Position numbers and translations under genes: made by a program. Of a stretch of DNA of 48,317 bases, positions 14,897 through 23,365 are shown piece by piece. The DNA is taken from positions 1 through 48,317 of the forward strand of contig CANRPP010000007.1 in the NCBI GenBank assembly GCA_947632545.1, given 5' to 3'. This DNA comes from an uncultured Bacilli bacterium (GTDB lineage: Bacteria > Bacillota_I > Bacilli_A > RF39 > UBA660). The notes beneath the pieces were generated by a model. That model saw nothing but the letters and a program-made list of their open reading frames with translations. It did no database searches and was not told the DNA's origin. The first letter of the stretch is position 1, and every line of letters starts with the position of its first letter.

Positions 14897-15844
14897 ATGA
14901 TAAAAACTAATGTATATGAAGATATAAAACAAGCAAAAAGAATGATACAAGATAAAAATAATGGAATTTATAATAACAAATATCCTTTTACAAATAATAG
15001 TTCTGTATATAGATTTTCAAATGAATATATTGAAAAGTATAAAAAATATCTATATGAAAAGAAAAAAAGCCTTATAATAACTGCATCATCAGATGCAATA
15101 CTATCTAGTATTTTATATGGAGCAAAAGAAATAGATAGTATTGATATAAGTAGATTTCCAAAGTATTATTATGAATTAAAAACGGCTGCCATAAAAACAT
15201 TATCACTAAAAGAATACATTAATTTTTTCATTCCAGAAATTATTTTTAAAAATGATATATTAAAATTAAATAATAATATAAATGGAATTAATGGAAAAAT
15301 TGCTATAACTGTTTTTTTAAATAATCTACCTAAAGAAATAGATAAATTAGATTTATTACAATTATATTATGCTATAAATAAAAATTTAGATGGAGATAAC
15401 AAAATATTTTGGGATAAATTATTTAAAGAATTTTCTCCTAGTATGATATTTAAAAGTAATTTATTTAAAGAAACAAATATTTCTTCAATATATCCTATTA
15501 TAATAGATAATTACTATAATACTCCATATTTACAAAATGAAGATTGTTATAATAACTTAAAATCTAAAATAAATGATTGTACGATCAATCATTATATTGG
15601 TAATATATTTGATATGGTAGAACAATTTCAGGATAAATATGATTTAGTTAATTTATCAAATATAATAGATTATAATGATCCAAAAGAATATAAACAACTA
15701 CTAGATAAATTTAATTTAGCTAAAGATGGAATTATATTAACTTATTTATTTGCAATTGATGATGATACCTATAATATATTTAAAGATGATAAGTATGAAA
15801 TTACTGATTTTTATGATGGAAGTGTAATGATATATAAAGGATAA
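14897..15844 (+). CDS. DUF3419/BtaA-like putative SAM-dependent methyltransferase-fold protein
   Basis: The 315-residue product has no signal or membrane segment. Residues 55-110 (SLIITASSDAILSSILYG, IDSIDISRFPKYYYELKTAA, LSLKEYINFF) resemble the DUF3419 family, in which a Rossmann-like SAM site is followed by a helix of the form LELKlAAlrxLsyeeF. The late segments YDLVNLSNIIDY and DGIILTYLFAI fit the last strands of that fold. The glycine-rich SAM loop is weak (ASSDAIL), so activity is uncertain. The gene stands alone between a promoter and a terminator. Confidence 0.5.
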   Translation: MIKTNVYEDIKQAKRMIQDKNNGIYNNKYPFTNNSSVYRFSNEYIEKYKKYLYEKKKSLIITASSDAILSSILYGAKEIDSIDISRFPKYYYELKTAAIKTLSLKEYINFFIPEIIFKNDILKLNNNINGINGKIAITVFLNNLPKEIDKLDLLQLYYAINKNLDGDNKIFWDKLFKEFSPSMIFKSNLFKETNISSIYPIIIDNYYNTPYLQNEDCYNNLKSKINDCTINHYIGNIFDMVEQFQDKYDLVNLSNIIDYNDPKEYKQLLDKFNLAKDGIILTYLFAIDDDTYNIFKDDKYEITDFYDGSVMIYKG

Positions 15845-15852
15845 AAAAAAAT

Positions 15853-15879
15853 AAAGAAATAGAATTAACTATTTTCTTT
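15853..15879. terminator. Bidirectional terminator
   Basis: AAAGAAATAG (15853-15862) pairs with CTATTTTCTTT (15869-15879) with one bulged T. A-rich sequence on the left and T-rich on the right let it serve both convergent genes. Confidence 0.6.
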
Positions 15880-16086
15880 ATTTCCTTCTGCAACTCGATT
15901 TTTAATAATTTCAAGCATTTCATTTTTTAATTTTTGATCTGCACCAGTCCAAACTATTTCAAAAAATACTCCCATACCTGGTAATGTTACTTCGTCTTTG
16001 TCATCAATCGATTCATTAATAGCTTTTTGTAAACTATCATAATCATCACCCTTAAAATTATTTATTATATATTCTCTTATACTCAT
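15865..16086 (-). CDS. sspI: SspI-like small acid-soluble spore protein
   Basis: The 73-residue product matches SspI: SIREYIINNFKGDDYDSLQK, a central LPGMGVFFEIVW (the family has LPGLGVLFEVIW) and a C-terminal helix EMLEIIKNRV. SspI is a minor SASP made in the forespore. ATG at 16086 is chosen because GAGGAGG lies eight bases upstream; a longer version from 16101 would cut through this site. It indicates that the organism, or its recent ancestor, sporulates. Its promoter is not clearly recognisable. Confidence 0.85.
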   Translation of the reverse strand: MSIREYIINNFKGDDYDSLQKAINESIDDKDEVTLPGMGVFFEIVWTGADQKLKNEMLEIIKNRVAEGNKENS

Positions 16087-16149
16087 ATTTATCCTCCTCA
16101 TACTTATAGTGTTATAATTAATAAATTTTTATACAATAATATTAAAAAA

Positions 16150-16177
16150 TGTAAATTTACACTATACTTATTAAGTA
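16150..16177. promoter_or_regulatory. Two adjacent palindromes upstream of sspI and the 6S-like RNA
   Basis: TGTAAATTTACA (16150-16161) is a perfect 12-base palindrome, and TACTTA-T-TAAGTA (16165-16177) follows three bases later. They lie between two divergently transcribed units and could be operators. In such AT-rich sequence chance is possible. Confidence 0.3.
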
Positions 16178-16223
16178 ATATAAATAAAATAATTAAATAA
16201 AAAAATATAATATAATTAATAAC

Positions 16224-16252
16224 TTGAAATAATAAAAATATATTGATATAAT
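16224..16252 (+). promoter_or_regulatory. Vegetative promoter of the 6S-like RNA
   Basis: TTGAAA (16224-16229), a 17-base spacer and TATAAT (16247-16252). Predicted start 16259, exactly the first base of the RNA closing stem. Confidence 0.8.
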
Positions 16253-16258
16253 TAAATT

Positions 16259-16434
16259 GTCTAGAAGATGCGAAACTAGCAACTTATAAAACCGACTAAA
16301 TTGACGATACGGGAGTTCGGATCTATCAGTGGTGTTGAATACCTTTAATTAGGGATCCTAAAACTGATGTATGGACACCCACCTGTAATAATGCAGGTTT
16401 TATCGTTTTGCCAAGACGCACTTTTGGACTTTTT
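16259..16434 (+). ncRNA. ssrS: Probable 6S RNA
   Basis: A noncoding stretch much richer in G and C than its surroundings. The 5' end GTCTAGAAGATGCG (16259-16272) pairs with CGCACTTTTGGAC (16417-16429), giving a closing stem of 13 pairs with one bulge, and T follow (16430-16435). Inside, ACCTGTAATAATGCAGGT (16381-16398) forms a hairpin. The length of about 175 bases, the end-to-end stem and the position upstream of a tcdA/yrvM-type gene (B. subtilis bsrA is a neighbour of yrvM) fit 6S RNA, which binds RNA polymerase. It lacks tmRNA, SRP RNA and RNase P signatures. A covariance-model search would settle it. Confidence 0.6.
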
Positions 16435-16436
16435 TG

Positions 16437-16465
16437 TTGCATAAATATAAAATATATGATATAAT
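16437..16465 (+). promoter_or_regulatory. Vegetative promoter
   Basis: TTGCAT (16437-16442), a 17-base spacer and TATAAT (16460-16465), just after the 6S-like RNA. It drives the gene at 16489 and probably tcdA. Confidence 0.7.
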
Positions 16466-16488
16466 ATCAAGACGGAGAGGTGATATAC

Positions 16489-17334
16489 ATGATGGTAATA
16501 CCTATGGTAAATAAAAATAGAAAAGGCGATTCAATAATATATAATATCGAATTAGAATTAAAAGGAGAAAGTCATTCTAAAATTAAAGAGGGTACTATAA
16601 TAAAAGGGTATGAAGAAAGTGATATTATTATAAATGGTACATCATATAATAATTCAGTATTTAATATTCCTAATGGTGAGGCAAATAAAACAGTTAATTT
16701 TTTAAGATATTTTAATACAAAAAGTAATAAAAAGAATTTTTTAATAACTACTAAAGAATATCCTGATTCAAATTTATATGATGTATATAGTGTAGAAATG
16801 CCTCCTAGAAAAATAAGTGGTGGACTAGATAACTTATATGGTAGCGCTATTCTTGATATGAAAAATGAAATACCTGGAGGTAAACCAAAAGGAAGAGTTA
16901 TATCACTAAAGAAACTTGGTATTGATAGACATATTACAGAAAATAAGATAGATAAATTAAAAGAAATAATAGCAGTAGAAAAAAATGAAGAAAGAAGACA
17001 AAATTTAATGCAATTAAATGGAGTCAGTGACTTACAAACTACAGTAGATTACGTAAAAAAATTTAAATATACAATTTTAAATACTATACAAGAAGAACAA
17101 TTTAAAAATATATTAGATTTTCTTGAATTAGCAAATACAAAAGAATATAAAAATTTATTAAAATATTATGAAACAGCTAAAGATAATATGGATGTATATA
17201 AAAAACTTACAAGAATAAATAAAATACTTTATGGTAAACCAATTGATTTAATTGAAAGTAAAAAGAAATCTAAAGTTTTAGTTAAAACTATAGAAAAAAC
17301 AAAAGATATGGAAAATAAAAAAGATGCAGCATAA
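16489..17334 (+). CDS. Unknown protein upstream of tcdA
   Basis: I do not recognise this 281-residue protein. It has no signal peptide or membrane helix. The first half is likely beta-rich (KGDSIIYNIELELKGES, IIKGYEESDIIINGTSY); a middle part has GGLDNLYGSAILDMKNEIP and GKPKGRVISLKKLGIDRHI; the second half is helical and Lys-rich. ATG 16489 is chosen because GGAGAGG (16474-16480) is placed for it; an in-frame GTG at 16480 overlaps that site. It overlaps the tcdA-like gene by 11 bases, so the two are probably translated together. Confidence 0.6.
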   Translation: MMVIPMVNKNRKGDSIIYNIELELKGESHSKIKEGTIIKGYEESDIIINGTSYNNSVFNIPNGEANKTVNFLRYFNTKSNKKNFLITTKEYPDSNLYDVYSVEMPPRKISGGLDNLYGSAILDMKNEIPGGKPKGRVISLKKLGIDRHITENKIDKLKEIIAVEKNEERRQNLMQLNGVSDLQTTVDYVKKFKYTILNTIQEEQFKNILDFLELANTKEYKNLLKYYETAKDNMDVYKKLTRINKILYGKPIDLIESKKKSKVLVKTIEKTKDMENKKDAA

Positions 17335-18007
17335 TTACTTTAATAGATTAATATCTTTAATAGGTAAAGATAAAGTAGAATTATTAAAACAAAAAACTAT
17401 TCTAATTATAGGAATAGGTGGAGTAGGAGGTTATGTATTAGAATCTCTTATAAGAAGTAATATTGGTACAATTATTATAGTTGATAATGATATAATAGAT
17501 GAAACTAATATAAATAGACAAATATTAGCCTTAACATCAACAATTGGAATGAAAAAAGTTGATGTAGCAGAAAAAAGAATACATGATATAAATCCTGATT
17601 GTAAAGTTATTAAGTATGATAAATTTTTTGATATTAATACAAAAGATGAAATATTAAATAATAAAATAGATTTTATAATAGATTCATGTGATACTATTAA
17701 AAGTAAAAAACTTCTTATTAAAGAAGCCTTAAATAGAAATATAGAATTTATAACTTGTATGGGTACTGCTAATAAATTAAATCCTAGTATGTTAGAAATA
17801 GTTGATATAAGAAAAACTATAAATGATCCTGTAGCAAGAATTATTAGAAAGTTTGTAAAAGATGAAAAAATAACTAAAAAAGTAATGGTTCTATCATCTA
17901 AAGAAGTACCAATATCTAACGGAAATATTTTAGGATCTAATTCTATTGTACCATCCAGTGCAGGACTATTAATAGGATATTATGTAATAGATAAATTAAT
18001 TAAGTAA
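17324..18007 (+). CDS. tcdA: ThiF/E1-like protein, probable tRNA threonylcarbamoyladenosine dehydratase
   Basis: TcdA cyclises t6A37 in tRNAs that read ANN codons, using ATP. The 227-residue product has the nucleotide-binding loop IGIGGVGGYVLE (29-40), the IVDNDIIDETNINRQ segment with the conserved Asp and Arg, GMKKVDVAEKRI, IDSCDTIKSKK and FITCMGTANKLNP, all as in YgdL/YrvM. The gene overlaps the preceding one and has no strong ribosome-binding site of its own. It is followed by a palindromic terminator. ThiF relatives with other substrates are hard to exclude, but length and motifs favour TcdA. Confidence 0.85.
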   Translation: MQHNYFNRLISLIGKDKVELLKQKTILIIGIGGVGGYVLESLIRSNIGTIIIVDNDIIDETNINRQILALTSTIGMKKVDVAEKRIHDINPDCKVIKYDKFFDINTKDEILNNKIDFIIDSCDTIKSKKLLIKEALNRNIEFITCMGTANKLNPSMLEIVDIRKTINDPVARIIRKFVKDEKITKKVMVLSSKEVPISNGNILGSNSIVPSSAGLLIGYYVIDKLIK

Positions 18008-18026
18008 TTCATATGAATTACTTTTT
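18002..18026 (+). terminator. Palindromic terminator after tcdA
   Basis: AAGTAATTCATATGAATTACTT (22 bases, 18002-18023) is a perfect palindrome followed by T. The tcdA stop codon lies in the left arm. Confidence 0.8.
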
Positions 18027-18372
18027 ATATGTAAAAAATAGGTTTATTTTCATTAATATTAGTATATGTATTTGTAGTAGTTTTACTATTAGAAGAAGTA
18101 TTATTGTATTCACTATCTGATGAATTTCTTACTGCACCAGCAATTTTAAACATAGTTTTAGCATTATTTATCATAGGTTTTACTTGATACACAATAGGTA
18201 TTGCTTGATTAATTATACCTAAAGATTTTTGAGTATTACTCAAAAGAGTTCCCCAATTAATTCCTGTTCTAGTAGCCGCTCCAATACCACCTGCAGCACG
18301 TGCCCCACCAAATAATCTTGATAATAGACCACCTCTAGCGACATTTTGATATAAATAAGGATTATTGAACAT
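18025..18372 (-). CDS. YqfQ/VrrA-like protein
   Basis: The 115-residue product begins NNPYLYQNVARGGLLSRLFG, then a Gly/Ala/Arg-rich stretch, then INWGTLLSNTQKSLGIINQA and MINNAKTMFKIAGA. This order matches the YqfQ-like (VrrA) family, in which GLLSRLF-type starts are followed by a helix with the pattern nxLxnvQxxLkxaqxxxPmvxqyxPlvkN. In Bacillus the family is linked to spores; the exact role is unknown. The tail is Ser/Thr/Asn-rich. AGAGGTGG precedes the ATG. It fits the other spore genes in this window. Confidence 0.65.
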   Translation of the reverse strand: MFNNPYLYQNVARGGLLSRLFGGARAAGGIGAATRTGINWGTLLSNTQKSLGIINQAIPIVYQVKPMINNAKTMFKIAGAVRNSSDSEYNNTSSNSKTTTNTYTNINENKPIFYI

Positions 18373-18428
18373 ATAAATCCACCTCTAATACAATATATGA
18401 TATTATGATTATAATGTTAATAAAAATA

Positions 18429-18457
18429 TTGTTGTAGAAATTGTTTTATGTTATAAT
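18429..18457 (+). promoter_or_regulatory. Vegetative promoter
   Basis: TTGTTG (18429-18434), a 17-base spacer and TATAAT (18452-18457), before the ComGB/PilC-like gene. Confidence 0.7.
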
Positions 18458-18484
18458 AAAATAGAATAATAAGGAGGGAATACT

Positions 18485-19897
18485 ATGGATAATATTATGA
18501 AACCATTTATTGCAATATATCATGTAGTAAGTAAAGTACTTAGTTTCCCTTCTAAATTACTTAAAAAGACTAGTGAAGATGTAGCAGTAAATATTGAACA
18601 AAAAAGACTTAATAACGATATAAAAAATGATAGTATAGGAATTAATGATAATAGTTTTGAAGGTATTGCTAAACATGAAGAAGAAAAAAAATTAATCTCA
18701 TACAGATATACAATCCAAGCAGCAAATAAAAGAAAAGAAACGGGAATATTTGATGCTGAAAGTGAAAGTGATGTTAAAGGTTTTTTTGAAAGTCAAGGTT
18801 ATAAAGTTTTAAAAGTAGAAAAGAAAAAATCATATGATATTGAATTAGGTGGTAATGGTCCATTAAAAGCCGGAAATTTATCTTTTTCACTAACTCAACT
18901 ATCAACATATATAAAAGCAGGAATTCCTTTAGTTGATGCTGTAAGAATTCTTGCAAGACAATCTCATAAACTAAATGAAAGAAGAGCTTATGAAAGATTG
19001 GTATATGATTTATTAAAAGGTGAAAATTTATCTGATGCTATGATAAGACAAGGAAAAAAATTTCCAAAATTATTAATTAATATGATAAAAACAGCTGAAA
19101 TGACAGGAGATTTACCTACTATATTAGATGATATGGCTGATTATTATACATCAATTGAAAAAACAAGAAAACAAATGATTAGTGCTATGACTTATCCTGC
19201 AGTTGTAATTTTATTAGCAATAGGTGTACTTATATTTATGTTAGTATATTTAGTACCACAATTTGTTCAGTTATTTGAAAGTCAAGATGCTACACTTCCT
19301 GCTATAACATTATTTGTTATAGGTACAAGTGAATTTTTAAAGAATAATTACATAATTATAATTATTATAACTATAATAACAATTTTACTATTTTATTATT
19401 TATATAATAATATAAAACAATTTAGATGTTTTATTCAAAAGATATTAATGCATATTCCTGTTTTTGGAAATATAATTATATATAATGAAATAGCTAACTT
19501 TACAAAAACCTTCGCATCACTTTTAAATCATGGAGTCTTTATAACTGATAGTATGGAAATATTATCAAAAATTACTAATAATGAAGTATATAAATCAATA
19601 ATTGCTAAAACCTTAAATAATTTAGGAAAAGGAGACTCTATATCATCAGCTTTTAAAGGAGAATGGGCAATACCAATTGTTGCTTATGAAATGCTGGTAA
19701 CTGGAGAAAAAACAGGTCAATTAGGTTTAATGATGGAAAAAGTTGCTGATCATTTTCAAGAATTACATAAAACAATGATTAATCAAATGAAAAGTTTATT
19801 AGAACCACTTATGATAATAGTCCTAGCAGTAATAGTAGGTATTATCTTATTATCAATAGTTGTTCCAATGTTTGATATATATAGAAAGATTCAATAG
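18485..19897 (+). CDS. Type II secretion/type IV pilus inner-membrane protein (GspF/PilC/ComGB family)
   Basis: The platform protein of pilus or competence pseudopilus assembly. The 470-residue product has an extended N-terminus (1-70), the family's cytoplasmic lead-in (SYRYTIQAANKRKETGIFDA, LKV block), and two T2SSF domains (about 135-255 and 340-460) with LSTYIKAGIPLVDAVRILAR and its later counterpart FASLLNHGVFITDSMEILSK, both followed by membrane helices. Canonical GDLPTILDDMADYY and TGQLGLMMEKVADHF segments are present. AAGGAGGG precedes the ATG. A prepilin peptidase gene follows 8 bases downstream. No ATPase or pilin gene is in the window. Confidence 0.92.
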   Translation: MDNIMKPFIAIYHVVSKVLSFPSKLLKKTSEDVAVNIEQKRLNNDIKNDSIGINDNSFEGIAKHEEEKKLISYRYTIQAANKRKETGIFDAESESDVKGFFESQGYKVLKVEKKKSYDIELGGNGPLKAGNLSFSLTQLSTYIKAGIPLVDAVRILARQSHKLNERRAYERLVYDLLKGENLSDAMIRQGKKFPKLLINMIKTAEMTGDLPTILDDMADYYTSIEKTRKQMISAMTYPAVVILLAIGVLIFMLVYLVPQFVQLFESQDATLPAITLFVIGTSEFLKNNYIIIIIITIITILLFYYLYNNIKQFRCFIQKILMHIPVFGNIIIYNEIANFTKTFASLLNHGVFITDSMEILSKITNNEVYKSIIAKTLNNLGKGDSISSAFKGEWAIPIVAYEMLVTGEKTGQLGLMMEKVADHFQELHKTMINQMKSLLEPLMIIVLAVIVGIILLSIVVPMFDIYRKIQ

Positions 19898-19905
19898 GTG
19901 TATTT

Positions 19906-20673
19906 ATGGAAAACGTTATGTATTATATTTTATTTTTTATACTAGGAACATATATGGGATCATTTTATACTTTAGTAGGACTTCGTATACCTAAAAATGA
20001 ACCTTTTATATTTGCAAGATCAAGATGTGATGACTGTAAACATAAATTATCATTATTAGATATGATTCCAATATTTTCTTACATATTCTTGCGTGGTAAA
20101 TGTAGATACTGTAAGAGTAAAATAGATATTTTATCAACATATATAGAATTTTTTACAGGATTATTATTTCTAGTATCATATCACAGTTTTGGTATGTCTA
20201 TAGAATTATTATTAGCATTAGGAGTAGTATCATTACTTGCCATTGTAATTGTTAGTGATTTAACTTATTTAATTATACCTGATGAAATTTTAATATTTTT
20301 TGGAATATACTTTATAATAATTCAATTTTTATTATTAGGCTTTAAAGGAGTAATATCTCATTTAGCAGTTGGTATATTTTTATTCATTATCATGTATTTA
20401 ATTATGATTATTGGAAATAAAGTATTTAAAAAAGAAAGTATGGGTGGCGGAGATGTTAAAATGATGTTTATATTTGGTCTAGTTTTAGATCCGCTATTAG
20501 GTGTCTTAACAATATTTTTAGGTAGTTTATTTGCTCTACCTATATCGATATTATTATATATTTCAAATAATGAAAAAGTTATACCATTTGGACCATTTCT
20601 TTTATTAGGATTTGCATTTATATTTTTTACTAAAATAACAAGTCTAGATATAATAAATTGGTTAGGTCTATAA
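19906..20673 (+). CDS. Prepilin peptidase (A24 family; PilD/ComC)
   Basis: This membrane aspartyl protease cleaves and may N-methylate prepilins. The 255-residue product keeps both cysteine pairs of the cytoplasmic loop (C41/C44 and C66/C69), so it is the full bifunctional form. The catalytic aspartates are Asp118 in VIVSDLTYLIIPDE and Asp183 in MGGGDVKMM. About eight hydrophobic segments are present. It follows the GspF/ComGB-like gene by 8 bases and forms an operon with it. A strong terminator follows. It implies that pseudopilins or pilins exist elsewhere in the genome. Confidence 0.95.
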   Translation: MENVMYYILFFILGTYMGSFYTLVGLRIPKNEPFIFARSRCDDCKHKLSLLDMIPIFSYIFLRGKCRYCKSKIDILSTYIEFFTGLLFLVSYHSFGMSIELLLALGVVSLLAIVIVSDLTYLIIPDEILIFFGIYFIIIQFLLLGFKGVISHLAVGIFLFIIMYLIMIIGNKVFKKESMGGGDVKMMFIFGLVLDPLLGVLTIFLGSLFALPISILLYISNNEKVIPFGPFLLLGFAFIFFTKITSLDIINWLGL

Positions 20674-20696
20674 GAAAGTTATACTTTCTTTTTTTT
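20672..20696 (+). terminator. Rho-independent terminator
   Basis: AAGAAAGT (20672-20679) pairs with ACTTTCTT (20683-20690), loop TAT, T-run 20689-20696. The stop codon overlaps the start of the stem. Confidence 0.85.
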
Positions 20697-20731
20697 AAAT
20701 TTTAGTTTATTATATAGAAAAGGTGATATTA

Positions 20732-22036
20732 ATGAAAAATTTAACAATTCTTCCAGCTGATACTTATACTGTTGTAAATAAAACTATAATAAATAGTAAT
20801 GATAGAAAAATAATTACTATGTTATATCAACCTATTATTGGTTATACTGCAACAAGTCTTTATTTTACATTAATAGATGATTTAGATAAATTAGAACTTA
20901 TAAGTGATGATTTAACACATCACCATTTAATGGCAACAATGCAGTTAAAATTAGAAAGTATAGTTAATGCAAGAGAAAAATTAGAAGCTGTAGGTTTATT
21001 AAAAACATATGTAAAAAAGTCTAATGTAAATCATTATGTTTATTTATTATTTTCACCAATATCAGCTAATGAATTTTTTAATCATCCTATTCTTAATATT
21101 GTATTATATAATAATTTAGGAAAGAATGAATATGATAAATTAATTTCTTATTATAAAGTACCAAGATTAAGCTTAAAGAATTATGAAGATATAACTTCTA
21201 AATTTGATGAAGTATTTACTACAGTTCCAAATAGAAGTATTGAACTTAATGAAGATATAGCTAGTAAAAATAAAAATGAGTTATATTTAGAAAAATGTAT
21301 TGATTTTAATATGTTAATCTCAAGTATTCCAACTAGTATGGTAAATGATAAATGTTTTACTGAAGATGTAAAAAACTTAATTAATGCTTTAGCTTTTACA
21401 TATAATTTAGATGATAATGTAATAATATCTTTAGTAAGAAATTCTATAAATGAAAAGGGATTAATAGATAAAACTATTTTAAGAAAAAGTGCTAGAAATT
21501 ATTATCAATTTGAAGAGTCAGGAAAACTTCCAACACTTATTTATAATAAACAACCAGATTATTTAAAAAAGCCTGAAGGTGATAATAGTAAATGGGCTAA
21601 AATGGTATATACTTTTGAAAATATTACTCCATATGATTTTTTAAAAGCAAAATATAAAGGAGCAGAACCTACTACTAGAGATTTAAAATTAGTAGAAAAC
21701 TTATTAATAGATCAGAAATTATCTCCAGGTGTTGTAAATGTTTTACTAGCGTATGTATTAAAAGTAAATAACCAGAAATTAAATAAAAATTTTATTGAAT
21801 CAATTGTAGGACAATGGAAAAGATTAAATATTGAAACAGTAGAAGACGCTATGAAAATAACAGAAAAAGAACATAAGAAAATGAAAAAGATAATGAATAA
21901 AAATACTACACCTAAAACAACTAAAATAGTTAAAGAAGAACCATTACCTGCATGGTTTGATAAAAATATAGAAAATGAAAATCCAACAGAAGAAGAAAAG
22001 GAAGAATTAGAAAGTATCTTAAAAGAACTTGTCTAA
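20732..22036 (+). CDS. dnaB: DnaB-type replication initiation / helicase-loading protein (DnaB/DnaD family)
   Basis: In Firmicutes DnaB acts with DnaD and DnaI to load the replicative helicase at oriC and restart sites. The 434-residue product has a winged-helix-like N-terminus (LPADTYTVVNKTIINSND, MLYQPIIGYTATSLYFTLID) and a C-terminal DnaB_2/DDBH2 domain with FLKAKYKGAEPTTRDLKLVE, LSPGVVNVLLAYVLKVNN and FIESIVGQWKRLNI. ATG 20732 has AAAGGTGAT upstream; an in-frame GTG at 20723 overlaps that site. DnaI, the usual next gene, is absent here. The -35 box of the next promoter overlaps its end. Confidence 0.88.
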   Translation: MKNLTILPADTYTVVNKTIINSNDRKIITMLYQPIIGYTATSLYFTLIDDLDKLELISDDLTHHHLMATMQLKLESIVNAREKLEAVGLLKTYVKKSNVNHYVYLLFSPISANEFFNHPILNIVLYNNLGKNEYDKLISYYKVPRLSLKNYEDITSKFDEVFTTVPNRSIELNEDIASKNKNELYLEKCIDFNMLISSIPTSMVNDKCFTEDVKNLINALAFTYNLDDNVIISLVRNSINEKGLIDKTILRKSARNYYQFEESGKLPTLIYNKQPDYLKKPEGDNSKWAKMVYTFENITPYDFLKAKYKGAEPTTRDLKLVENLLIDQKLSPGVVNVLLAYVLKVNNQKLNKNFIESIVGQWKRLNIETVEDAMKITEKEHKKMKKIMNKNTTPKTTKIVKEEPLPAWFDKNIENENPTEEEKEELESILKELV

Positions 22037-22057
22037 TTCTTTATTTTATGGTATAAT
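22029..22057 (+). promoter_or_regulatory. Vegetative promoter overlapping the dnaB stop
   Basis: TTGTCT (22029-22034), a 17-base spacer and TATAAT (22052-22057). The -35 box is inside the last dnaB codons. Confidence 0.75.
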
Positions 22058-22082
22058 ATCAAACGTTTTAAGGAGTATTATA

Positions 22083-22619
22083 ATGAATAAACTAAAAAAT
22101 ATGATTTCTTATTTTATGTCTATAAAAGAAGTAAGAAATAGAGTATTATCAATTATATATATTATAGTATTTTTAATCTTTTCTACATGGTTTATATTTG
22201 GCCCTAGAGAAAAATTAGTATATGCTGCTATTAATATAAATAATTCTAGAGTAAAAAATAAAAATATAGTAATTACTAGTAATGATACATTAAAATATAA
22301 TAAAGAAGCATATAATTTTAATGTCATTAATAAGACTAATAAGAAAACTGATTATGAAATTATTTTAGTAAATGATTATACTAAAAGTATTTTAAAAAAA
22401 TGTAAAATATTGTCAAATAATTATTTGAAATTTCGTATAAAATCAAATGATAGTTATAGTGTAGATAGAAATGTAAGAATTAATGGTATTATTTATAAAA
22501 GCACGTTAAATCCAAATGAATCAAAGAAAATGTCAATTAAATTATGGTTAGATAAAGAAAAAGAAGATAATGAATGTTATTACCCATTACTAAAAATAGA
22601 GGATAAAATTGACAAATAA
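22083..22619 (+). CDS. One-TM membrane-anchored protein, unknown
   Basis: The 178-residue product has a short cytoplasmic N-terminus, one membrane helix (VLSIIYIIVFLIFSTWFIFG) and an outer domain of about 125 residues with alternating beta-strand pattern and two cysteines (KKCKIL and DNECYY). Such small Ig-like or beta-sandwich domains are common on Gram-positive surfaces, but no family is recognised. ATG 22083 is chosen for AAGGAG (22070-22075); the longer frame from 22029 would run through the promoter. Its own promoter lies in the dnaB end. Confidence 0.6.
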   Translation: MNKLKNMISYFMSIKEVRNRVLSIIYIIVFLIFSTWFIFGPREKLVYAAININNSRVKNKNIVITSNDTLKYNKEAYNFNVINKTNKKTDYEIILVNDYTKSILKKCKILSNNYLKFRIKSNDSYSVDRNVRINGIIYKSTLNPNESKKMSIKLWLDKEKEDNECYYPLLKIEDKIDK

Positions 22620-22691
22620 TTTACTTGTATTTTACAAATACATATGTTATCATTAAAAAGTAGTCAAAAAATATAAAGGGTGAATTAATAA

Positions 22692-23189
22692 ATGTTAGAT
22701 AGATACAGGAAGGAATTTATAGATATTATAAATCCCATAACGAATAATAATGAGTTTTTAAAAACTAAAAAAGAAACTCATCATGGTATAAATAGATTTG
22801 ATCATTTAATTAGGGTATCATATTTTTCATATATAATTACTAGATTTCTAAAATTAAAATATAAAGAAACTGCACGTGCAGGACTTTTACATGATTTTTT
22901 TACAAATGAAACTAAAGGAGAATCACAGATTAATGCTTTAAAAAATCATCCAACATACGCATTAGAAAATGCTAAAAAGTATTATAAGTTAACAGAAAGA
23001 GAAGAAGATATAATAAAAAATCATATGTTTCCTGTTACTAAAACTCCACCAAAATATATAGAGAGTTGGATAGTTGATATAGTTGATGATGTTGCTAGTA
23101 TTTATGAAAGATGTAAAAGTAGTTGCATTCATTCTAAAGCAGCTATCAATTTCTTATTAATATTACTTATAAATTTTATTCAAAGATAA
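22692..23189 (+). CDS. HD-domain phosphohydrolase
   Basis: The 165-residue product has the HD pattern: His38 in RFDHLIRVSYFSYII, His67-Asp68 in GLLHDFF, then NHP at 85-87, His111 in IIKNHMFP, and Asp residues in WIVDIVDDVASIYER. These metal ligands fit a small phosphohydrolase acting on a nucleotide or similar phosphate. The substrate is unknown. The C-terminus is short and hydrophobic (FLLILLINFI). AGGGTGA precedes the ATG. A terminator overlaps its stop codon. Confidence 0.8.
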   Translation: MLDRYRKEFIDIINPITNNNEFLKTKKETHHGINRFDHLIRVSYFSYIITRFLKLKYKETARAGLLHDFFTNETKGESQINALKNHPTYALENAKKYYKLTEREEDIIKNHMFPVTKTPPKYIESWIVDIVDDVASIYERCKSSCIHSKAAINFLLILLINFIQR

Positions 23190-23208
23190 GCTAGGCTTAT
23201 TTTTTTTT
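23186..23208 (+). terminator. Rho-independent terminator overlapping a stop codon
   Basis: ATAAGC (23186-23191) pairs with GCTTAT (23195-23200), loop TAG, followed by nine T. The stop codon is in the left arm. Confidence 0.85.
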
Positions 23209-23235
23209 GAAAAAATAAATAATATATGTTATTAT
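23207..23235 (+). promoter_or_regulatory. Promoter of the tRNA-Arg gene
   Basis: TTGAAA (23207-23212), a 17-base spacer and TATTAT (23230-23235). It begins in the T-run of the terminator upstream. Confidence 0.7.
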
Positions 23236-23252
23236 TTATATACAGTTATTAC

Positions 23253-23329
23253 GTTTTCGTAGCTCAGTAGGATAGAGCAATCGCCTCCTAAGCGATAGGT
23301 CGGGAGTTCGAATCTCCCCGAGAACACCA
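23253..23329 (+). tRNA. tRNA-Arg (anticodon CCU)
   Basis: A complete cloverleaf: acceptor GTTTTCG/CGAGAAC with discriminator A and encoded CCA (23327-23329); D-arm with AGCTCAGTAGGATAGAGC; anticodon stem ATCGC/GCGAT with loop CTCCTAA, anticodon CCT (23287-23289); T-arm GGGAGTTCGAATCTCCC. It reads AGG. Confidence 0.97.
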
Positions 23330-23365
23330 GATAGATAGGAAACTCGAACTTTGGAGTAAAAATAG

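Noticed and set aside
16105-16134. Sigma-G promoter for sspI (GTATA - 18 - CACTATA on the minus strand)
   Set aside because: The -10 element differs from CATAMTA at two positions and the start would lie at the edge of the ribosome-binding site; too weak to annotate.
16259-16434. tmRNA, SRP RNA or RNase P RNA
   Set aside because: No tRNA-like ends or tag ORF, no GGAAGGAAGCAG-type SRP loop, and no RNase P core motifs were seen.
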